Origin: Acidobacteriota bacterium
Lineage (GTDB): Bacteria > Acidobacteriota > Terriglobia > Terriglobales > Acidobacteriaceae
Reading direction: 5' to 3'
DNA: 15,750 nt
Assembly: GCA_021802085.1 (NCBI GenBank)
Contig: JAKAAZ010000072.1
Span: forward strand, 1 to 15,750
Below, piece by piece: positions 7,516-13,488 of this stretch. The position numbers and the translations under genes were made by a program. Position 1 is the stretch's first letter, and every line of letters begins with the position of its first letter. A model generated the notes under the pieces. That model searched no databases and was not told where the DNA came from. It saw only the letters and a list, made by a program, of their open reading frames with translations.

Positions 7516-8244
7516 ATGTCTCTCGATCGCCGCATGGAAGTTCTGGCCAAGTCCGCCTGGTTTCAAAACCTTCCCGTCGGCGCTCTGGCGGAACTGGCGG
7601 TCCAAGGCCGCGAACGCAAACTGCAACGGGGTCAGATTTTATTTACCGCCAACCAGCCGGCGGAAGGAATGTATGTTGTGCTTTCGGGCTCTGTGCGCGC
7701 CTTCCGTGAAAACGTCGATGGCCGCGAGCAGACCATCCATGTGGAGGGCGTAGGCGGCATGTTGGCCGAGGTACCCGTGTTCGATGGCGGTCCGTATCCT
7801 TCCACCACCATGGCGGAAGAAGATTCGGAATTGCTGTTTCTGGCGAAAGACGATGTCCGGCGGTTTCTACTGCAACATCCCGAGGCGGCACTGACGGCAC
7901 TGGCAATCCTGGCCAGGAAGTTGCGCACAGTCGCTTCCCTGGCCGAACAACTTGCACTGAAGGATGTGACCCAGCGGCTGGCGACGCTGCTGCTTGAGGA
8001 GGCCCGGCGGAAAAATCCCAAGCTGCAGGATGGCGTCTCGTTTTCTCTGCCACTGTCACACACGCAGCTGGCGTCGCGGCTCGGTTCGGTACGGGAGGTG
8101 GTCACGCGCAGTCTGCAAAAACTGGTGCAACAGGAGATTGTGGCCATTCATGGCCATCGCATCGTCATTCTGGATCTGCAGGCGCTCCACGCACAGACCG
8201 ATCCGCATCCCAAGCCCGTGCCAACCAACACCGCCCGGCGCTAG
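7516..8244 (+). CDS. Crp/Fnr-family transcription regulator without cysteines
   Basis: A 242-residue dimeric regulator with an N-terminal cyclic-nucleotide-binding-like beta-barrel (about 15-115), a long dimer helix (about 125-160) and a C-terminal winged helix (about 175-218). The recognition helix reads SVREVVTRSLQKL; R193, E194 and R198 align with the E. coli CRP residues that read GTGA half-sites, exactly the half-site of the three operators here. The cAMP-contacting Arg-Ser of CRP is missing (PSTT instead), and the protein has no cysteine at all, so an Fnr-type Fe-S cluster is excluded. A DNR-like haem sensor of nitric oxide is the best guess from the ric/nnrS context, not shown by sequence. 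ATG 7516 fits the family start; ATG 7498 and TTG 7480 are alternatives, none with a good ribosome-binding site. Confidence 0.87.
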   Translation: MSLDRRMEVLAKSAWFQNLPVGALAELAVQGRERKLQRGQILFTANQPAEGMYVVLSGSVRAFRENVDGREQTIHVEGVGGMLAEVPVFDGGPYPSTTMAEEDSELLFLAKDDVRRFLLQHPEAALTALAILARKLRTVASLAEQLALKDVTQRLATLLLEEARRKNPKLQDGVSFSLPLSHTQLASRLGSVREVVTRSLQKLVQQEIVAIHGHRIVILDLQALHAQTDPHPKPVPTNTARR

Positions 8245-8328
8245 CTTCCGAACACTCCACACAGTCCACCGGCCAGTTCGCCGCTGCAAAGCGCGCGCCG
8301 TTGGCCGGAATTGCCCTCTGGAGGTGTT

Positions 8329-8342
8329 GTGATGTACGTCAC
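8329..8342 (+). promoter_or_regulatory. Third Crp/Fnr-type operator, before the oxygenase gene
   Basis: GTGATGTACGTCAC matches the other two operators at 12 of 14 positions (consensus GTGATNTAMGTCAC). It lies 59 bp before the ATG at 8402. The -10 hexamer expected at 8365-8370 is GATCGT, a poor match; TATACC at 8370-8375 is the closest alternative, 5 bp further on. The operator is convincing, the promoter spacing is not. Confidence 0.68.
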
Positions 8343-8401
8343 GGAGGAATGCGCGCAGGAATGAGATCGTATACCAGAGTGTCTGCATTCGGAGGTTTGG
8401 T

Positions 8402-9130
8402 ATGACCTATCTCGACCAGAAACATATAGAGGCCATTTCCCCTGAAACATTTCGTGCGCAGTCACCCTATCCCTGGGTCAGCATTCCAGCGGCGCTATCG
8501 CAGGAGGGCTTCGACAGCCTTAGAAACGCCATGCCGGAAGTGGAGCTGTTCGACCGCAAGGTAGGGGTCAAACGAGGCCATGGACAGGCCCCGCACGACC
8601 GGTACATCCTGCACTACAGGCCGGGAATGGAGTTGCCGGGACCCTGGAAGGAGTTCGTCGCCGAGCTAAATAGCGATGTCTACCAGTCCTTTCTTCGCCG
8701 GATGCTGGGGCCGCAAAAATTCATCCTGACGCTGGAGTGGTACTACGCCTGGCAGGGCTGTTCCGTCTCGCCCCACTGCGATGCTCGGCGCAAGCTGGCC
8801 ACGCACATTTTTTATTTCAACACGGAAGAAAATTGGGATACGACCTGGGGAGGCCAAATTCTGATGCTGGATGATGAAGGCCGGTGCAAGCCGCATTCCG
8901 CCCCAAGTTTCGACGAACTGAAGGTTGCCGCGGCACTGGTTCCACGCGGCAATGAGAGTCTGTTTTTTCAGCGGACGGACCACTCGTGGCACGGCGTGCG
9001 TCCACTCCAGTGCCCACCCGACAGCTTGCGAAAACTCTTTATCGTCACTGTCAACGTGCCCACATTCCAGGTATGGTGGCGGCGAGTGCGAGGCAAAGAC
9101 CCGGATGGCTATCGCATCCACGCCGCATAA
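8402..9130 (+). CDS. 2-oxoglutarate/Fe(II)-type oxygenase (prolyl-hydroxylase-like fold)
   Basis: A 242-residue soluble protein with the metal triad of the double-stranded beta-helix oxygenases: H125-x-D127 in SPHCDARR and distal H197 in SWHGVRPL, followed by R210 or K211 as the likely 2-oxoglutarate anchor. The region 115-220 resembles 2OG-FeII_Oxy_3-type domains found in prolyl hydroxylases. The substrate is unknown; a protein side chain or small molecule are both possible. The start ATG has a strong GGAGG at 8391-8395. The gene lies directly behind the Crp/Fnr-family regulator and has its own copy of the same operator, so it probably belongs to the same response. An O2- and iron-dependent enzyme in a predicted nitric-oxide regulon is unusual. 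Confidence 0.75.
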   Translation: MTYLDQKHIEAISPETFRAQSPYPWVSIPAALSQEGFDSLRNAMPEVELFDRKVGVKRGHGQAPHDRYILHYRPGMELPGPWKEFVAELNSDVYQSFLRRMLGPQKFILTLEWYYAWQGCSVSPHCDARRKLATHIFYFNTEENWDTTWGGQILMLDDEGRCKPHSAPSFDELKVAAALVPRGNESLFFQRTDHSWHGVRPLQCPPDSLRKLFIVTVNVPTFQVWWRRVRGKDPDGYRIHAA

Positions 9131-9163
9131 GCAGCAAAGCAGCGGGGATCGTCCACTTGCTGC
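9131..9163 (+). terminator. Inverted repeat right after the oxygenase stop codon
   Basis: GCAGCAA at 9131-9137 pairs with TTGCTGC at 9157-9163; the 19-nt interior can form a further GGA/TCC mini-stem. It starts at the base after the TAA stop. No T-run follows, so it may be a weak terminator or an mRNA-end stabilising hairpin. It lies in the 111-bp gap before the RidA-family gene. Confidence 0.35.
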
Positions 9164-9241
9164 GTTCGATACAAGAAATTTCCACATCGGCTCCCTCGCC
9201 GACGAGCAGCTTCAAAATCCGAATCGAGAAGGTGGTACTGC

Positions 9242-9736
9242 ATGTCTTCAACAGAAACGATCGTCGCGCCGGAACAAACCCATACTCCGGTGTCCAAAAA
9301 GGCCATCACGGAACCGCGGGTGCTGAACGAGGCCTATGAATACGCAAAGCCATCGTCCTTCTCGCGCGGTCTGCGGCTGGACATTAAAGGGGTCACGATC
9401 CTGATGATCTCCGGCACTGCCAGCATTGATGAACATGGCAAAACCGTCCATATCGGGGATTTCCGCGCCCAGACCCAGAGAACGCTGCACAATATTACCG
9501 GCCTGCTGGCCGCCGAAGGCGCCACCTGGAAGGACGTGGTGCGGACGAGCTGCTATCTGCGCGATATTGAGCGCGACTACGATGCATTCAATGAGGTCCG
9601 CACGCGGTTCTTCCGTGAACGCGGGCTCGATCCGCTGCCGGCATCGACGGGGATTCAGGCAATTTTGTGCCGCCCCGACCTGCTGATCGAAATCGAGGCA
9701 ATGGCAATGTTCGAGACTGACCGTGGAACCAAGTAA
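9242..9736 (+). CDS. RidA/YjgF/UK114-family protein
   Basis: A 164-residue small soluble protein of the Rid superfamily, whose best-known members hydrolyse reactive enamine/imine intermediates released by PLP enzymes. Family-like features are the block FRAQTQRTLHNITGLLAAEGATWKDVVRTSCYLRDI in the middle (about residues 76-112) and the C-terminal CRPDLLIEIEAMA (about 142-154), with an Arg near the position of the active-site Arg of RidA. It is longer than the usual 125-130 residues because of an N-terminal extension of roughly 30 residues, suggesting a subfamily other than housekeeping RidA. ATG 9242 is preceded by GAGAAGGTGG. No copy of the local operator precedes it; it could be read through from the oxygenase gene. 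Function within the family is uncertain. Confidence 0.8.
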   Translation: MSSTETIVAPEQTHTPVSKKAITEPRVLNEAYEYAKPSSFSRGLRLDIKGVTILMISGTASIDEHGKTVHIGDFRAQTQRTLHNITGLLAAEGATWKDVVRTSCYLRDIERDYDAFNEVRTRFFRERGLDPLPASTGIQAILCRPDLLIEIEAMAMFETDRGTK

Positions 9737-9740
9737 TCCG

Positions 9741-9752
9741 TTCCAGCTGGAA
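9741..9752. repeat. 12-bp perfect palindrome in a convergent gap
   Basis: TTCCAGCTGGAA is a perfect palindrome five bases behind the stop codon of the RidA-family gene and before the convergent lactonase gene end. It has no loop, so it is not a good terminator; it may be a protein site or chance. Confidence 0.35.
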
Positions 9753-9794
9753 GCGATCCATCTTGGCTTTGAAGTTGACGAAAGACAGCGATGC

Positions 9795-10682
9795 TCAAGA
9801 GCCGATCGTTGAAAAGTATTCTTTGACACCGCGAATTCCAGTTCTCAAGCGGAAAAGCGCTCCAGCGTATTGATCGTCCTTCCCTCTCTCATCTCCTGCG
9901 GCGGTAGTTATATAGATATCGGAATACATATCTCCGCCGAAGGTCAAACTGGATACCTTCTTGGCAGGTATGGAAATTCGCCGGTCTTCCTTGCCGTCGG
10001 GAGTATAGCGAATCAAGCAGCTGCCATCCCACATGGCCGACCAAAGGAAACCTTCCGCATCGATGGTTGCCCCGTCGGGAAAACCTTCTGCTTCAGAAAC
10101 CTTCGCGAAGAGTTGTTTGTTCGCTAACGACCCTGTCTCTTTGTCGTAGTCAAAAATATAGATCTCATGTGCGTAGGAGTCGGTGTAATACATCCGACGC
10201 TGATCGTGGGTGAACGCCATTCCATTCGAGCAGCCAATTCCTTCCAGCATCACCGTCAGAGTGCCATCACGATCGAGGCGATACAGCCTTCCCTTATGGC
10301 TCGGTGAGGACATGGTGCCGCAAAACACTCGACCGACAGGATCGGCGATTACGTCATTAAAGCGCGAATCTGCTTCTTCCGGGATGGACTCAATGATTGT
10401 GGTCAGGATGCCATTTTGCCAACGGGCAATTGCGCCGCAGGCCATAAATAGTAACAGGGCGCCATCGCTCTGAATGGTGAAGCCCCCGACCGGCTCACCT
10501 TCGAAACACATCTCATGCACGTTGGCAGCGGGGTCGTAACGGAAAATACGTCCGTTCGGAATGTCGCACCAATACAGGCGCTTCTCCATTGGGTGCCACA
10601 GTGGGTTTTCTCCAGTATGGCAAGCATAATCTGCGATAAGCTGCGGGGTTCCCTCGATAGTGTGAGATGTATAATCGCTCAT
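9795..10682 (-). CDS. SMP-30/gluconolactonase-type sugar lactonase
   Basis: A 295-residue six-bladed beta-propeller of the SMP-30/regucalcin/LRE family, which hydrolyses sugar lactones to acids using one bound metal ion. The expected metal and catalytic residues are visible: E25 in TGENPLWH, N109 in RFNDVIAD, N153 in CSNGMAFT and D203 in FPDGATIDAEG. These sit at nearly the same spacing as in mammalian SMP-30. Full length, no signal peptide, so cytoplasmic. ATG 10682 follows the kinase-dehydrogenase stop by 12 bp, and the ribosome-binding sequence TAGGAG includes that TAG stop, so the two genes are one transcript. The G+C content is clearly below that of the flanking genes (hand count of 9901-9960: 26 of 60). 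The specific lactone is unknown. Confidence 0.87.
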   Translation of the reverse strand: MSDYTSHTIEGTPQLIADYACHTGENPLWHPMEKRLYWCDIPNGRIFRYDPAANVHEMCFEGEPVGGFTIQSDGALLLFMACGAIARWQNGILTTIIESIPEEADSRFNDVIADPVGRVFCGTMSSPSHKGRLYRLDRDGTLTVMLEGIGCSNGMAFTHDQRRMYYTDSYAHEIYIFDYDKETGSLANKQLFAKVSEAEGFPDGATIDAEGFLWSAMWDGSCLIRYTPDGKEDRRISIPAKKVSSLTFGGDMYSDIYITTAAGDERGKDDQYAGALFRLRTGIRGVKEYFSTIGS

Positions 10683-10694
10683 CCTGCAATACTC

Positions 10695-13358
10695 CTACCT
10701 AACCATGATGGAATTACTCAATTTCTGATAGCTACTGACGATCAAGTCCGCCAATTCACCGTCGCTCTCGATTTTACACACGTCGTTGAGGGCGGCTCGG
10801 ATGCCCTTTTCACGAACAATTCGTTGAAGAGACGCGCTGGAGGGGTCTTGGGGGGAGTTGTAGAGAAAGGCGGCGGCGATCCCACGGCTGAGTGCGACCG
10901 GCTTAACACCGTATTCGAGGGCCAGACATGCAGGACCAATTAGCCGGTCATTCCGGGATAACTTGCGAAGCGGATCGCGCGCATTCCGTTCAATTGGATC
11001 GACAATTTCTCGCTTTTGATACTTGGCGATGGCGGACTCCGCGAATTGTCTTTGCTCCTCGTGGTCGAATCCATAGCGTTCGCAGAGGGCGCCGTTCGCT
11101 TCCCGATATGCGCTGCGCGCCAGTTCTACGATTTCCGGGTCATTGGCCGCGTCGCTTAATAGCAAATACCCTTTCAGATGTCCTGTATAAGCGATGACGG
11201 CATTGATGCAGTTATAAGTAAACAATTTTCGGATAAGACCGCCCTGAAAGTTTTCCTTTGGCGAAAGGCCTTGAATGGAAGGAATATCGCCGACAAATGC
11301 TTCTTTGTCCGCGGGCATTTCCCACATGTCCTGCGCCTGGAGACTCAAAGGATCGTTCGCCTTCATATCGTCCGTAGGTTCAATAGTTGAGCGAAGAATC
11401 ATCGTTTCGATAATTCCAACCTCGCGCGCAAACCATTCTTGCCGTGCCGACGGCAGAAATTCGGAGATGAGTTTGCGCAGCCATTGAGCGGGTTGGAAAT
11501 AGTTTTCCCCGAGAATGATGTTCAGGCCGGTAGTACGCCTGTTCAGCCCTGCCGCCAACAGGGGTGCGATCTGCGGCAGGTTGGGTCCTCCGATCGAGAC
11601 GAATACCACGGAAGCGTTTGCGACTGCCTCGGCAATTGCGCCCACTTCGCTGGTCTGGCAGACACGGAAATCTCGAATCGTAATATTCTTCTCGGGTGCG
11701 CCCATGATATGCACGGAATACTTGCCTCGCTGGCGCAAAGCATCGACAAGTCCCGGATTTTTTTCGACAAAAGTTATCGAATACCCGGAGAGGGTAAGCA
11801 GATGTGCAATGAAGCCGCGCGCGATTTTTCCTGCGCCGAAGACAACGGCTTGTTGCTGGCGCGCCATATCGCTCGCCTCATTTGCTTTGGGTTGAGTTTC
11901 GGCACTCAGCCGGGAAAGTGTTCCGTGCAGCGCGGGATACATCTCGCAGTACAGTGCATACATTCGATTCAAATATTCGCGCTGGCCGGACGATGGATGG
12001 AAATATTCTGTCCCCTGGGTCATTTGGCCTGCGGCAATCTCAGGGTCGGAGTACACTCCAACTGCAACTGCAGCTAAGATGGCAGCACCCTGGATTCCGG
12101 CGTGTGGATTGCGCAGAGTAACAACGTCCTTGTTCCAAATATCGGCTTTGATTTGATTCCATAGCTGAATTCTTGAAGCTCCGCCGGAAGTAATCAGCAT
12201 TTCCGGTCTGATAAGCGCATGGGCTTCTATGAGTTCAAGATTCTGCCTCAGAGCGAACGCAACGCCTTCGAGGATTGCACGCGCCACATTGCCTTGATTG
12301 TGGACGGTGCGCAGTCCGAGAAGAACGCCCGAGGCATGTGGATCCCAAATCGGAGAACGTTCTCCTTCCAGATACGGCAAAAACAGCAATCCATCGGCAG
12401 TCGGCGTTGCGTTGGCGAGCAACTCGTCGATCGATTTACCTGAAAACTGAGTGAACCACTGAAGTGAGCCTCCACCCGACGAGATCACACCGTATAACAA
12501 TTTTTTCCCAGGCAAGTAGGGTGCGCAAATCAGCTGTTCCGTAGAAGAATGCACGGTGGTGACAATACCGATATGTTCGCTCGTTCCAGTTACATCGAAA
12601 GCTTGCCCGCTTCGCACAACTCCGCTTCCCAGCACAGAGGCGTTGAGATCATTCCAGCCGGCAATGACAGGAACTCCGGCTTTGAGCCCTGTGGCGAGCG
12701 CGGCATCTTGTGTAACTTTTCCGATGATCTGCTCCGGTGCGAAGAGCGGCGGGAGAAGGTTTGGAAGATCGAGCTTTGTGAAGACATCGGTCGCAGGGCG
12801 ATTGACAGAAAAATCGACCATACCTCGATTGCTGGATGGATCGCTCGCAACTTCACCCGTGAGTTGCAGATTGATGTAGTCCTTGGCTTGCAGGAGATAG
12901 TGCGCGCGGTCGAGTAAGGCTGGTTCGTGTTTCCGCATCCAGAGGAGCCTGGGCAACGGCCAGGTAGGCGCAGGGGGCAGATCGACGCCCAGCAGTTGGG
13001 CCAATGCCGGCCGGCTGTAGGTTTCATAGAGGCGGCCCACTTCCGCAACTGCACGCTGGTCTTGAAAGCCGATCGACGGCAGAAGCGGTCTGCCTTCAGC
13101 ATCGATAAAAGTAAGGCTGGAAATATAGCCTGTGATCCCTACGGCCAGGACGGAGGCGTTCTCCACAATGCCAAGAACTTCGCGAACGCCATGGATGACC
13201 GCGTCCCACCAGTCGGACGGGTTCTGTTCTTTATAGCCTGGGCGAGGCTCAGCCGTAGCATACGGATAGTTTGCGGTCGCCAGTAATTCTCCGGTCTCGC
13301 GGACGAGTCCAACTTTTGCTGCCGATGATCCGATGTCGAGCCCGAGGAAACAATGCAT
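10695..13358 (-). CDS. Fusion of FGGY-type sugar kinase and mannitol-1-phosphate-dehydrogenase-like domain
   Basis: An 887-residue two-domain protein without an internal stop. Residues 1-497 form a full-length FGGY kinase like xylulokinase: D8-IGSS phosphate loop, substrate-region FQDQR (98-102), catalytic Asp candidate D237 in AGWNDLNA, TGTS (257-260) and the FGGY block near 365-385. Residues 498-887 align with E. coli MtlD: NAD-binding FGAGKIARGF (507-516), ENYF (618-621), K711-LFTYN716, and PLRKLSRNDRLI near 825. MtlD has NTGHA here whereas this protein has NCINA, so the usual catalytic His is Asn719. I infer phosphorylation of a polyol or ketose and NAD-linked conversion in one protein; the substrate is unknown. 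The start at 13358 has no clear ribosome-binding site; an in-frame TGA lies not far upstream. Low G+C (12121-12180: 23 of 60). Confidence 0.82.
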   Translation of the reverse strand: MHCFLGLDIGSSAAKVGLVRETGELLATANYPYATAEPRPGYKEQNPSDWWDAVIHGVREVLGIVENASVLAVGITGYISSLTFIDAEGRPLLPSIGFQDQRAVAEVGRLYETYSRPALAQLLGVDLPPAPTWPLPRLLWMRKHEPALLDRAHYLLQAKDYINLQLTGEVASDPSSNRGMVDFSVNRPATDVFTKLDLPNLLPPLFAPEQIIGKVTQDAALATGLKAGVPVIAGWNDLNASVLGSGVVRSGQAFDVTGTSEHIGIVTTVHSSTEQLICAPYLPGKKLLYGVISSGGGSLQWFTQFSGKSIDELLANATPTADGLLFLPYLEGERSPIWDPHASGVLLGLRTVHNQGNVARAILEGVAFALRQNLELIEAHALIRPEMLITSGGASRIQLWNQIKADIWNKDVVTLRNPHAGIQGAAILAAVAVGVYSDPEIAAGQMTQGTEYFHPSSGQREYLNRMYALYCEMYPALHGTLSRLSAETQPKANEASDMARQQQAVVFGAGKIARGFIAHLLTLSGYSITFVEKNPGLVDALRQRGKYSVHIMGAPEKNITIRDFRVCQTSEVGAIAEAVANASVVFVSIGGPNLPQIAPLLAAGLNRRTTGLNIILGENYFQPAQWLRKLISEFLPSARQEWFAREVGIIETMILRSTIEPTDDMKANDPLSLQAQDMWEMPADKEAFVGDIPSIQGLSPKENFQGGLIRKLFTYNCINAVIAYTGHLKGYLLLSDAANDPEIVELARSAYREANGALCERYGFDHEEQRQFAESAIAKYQKREIVDPIERNARDPLRKLSRNDRLIGPACLALEYGVKPVALSRGIAAAFLYNSPQDPSSASLQRIVREKGIRAALNDVCKIESDGELADLIVSSYQKLSNSIMVR

Positions 13359-13362
13359 GTCG

Positions 13363-13390
13363 CTATCAAAAAGATAGAAGATTCAGAATC
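13363..13390 (-). promoter_or_regulatory. Hairpin and palindrome immediately upstream of the fusion gene
   Basis: CTATC (13363-13367) and GATAG (13373-13377) can form a 5-bp hairpin with a 5-nt loop only four bases before the start codon, where a ribosome-binding site would be expected. Next to it lies the palindrome GATTCAGAATC (13380-13390). Together they could control translation or bind a regulator; the short stem makes this tentative. Confidence 0.3.
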
Positions 13391-13488
13391 ATCGTGCCGC
13401 CCAGGGAAACGTGTTTCAGGCACGCGCGATAAGTTCAGGCGAGTTCGAAGAGCCTTTGTCGCGTCTCTATTCGCGGCTGCAGCAGATT

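Noticed and set aside
7516..8244. Reading the regulator as a true cAMP-dependent CRP or Fe-S Fnr
   Set aside because: The cAMP-binding Arg-Ser is absent and there are no cysteines for a cluster, despite CRP-like DNA-reading residues.
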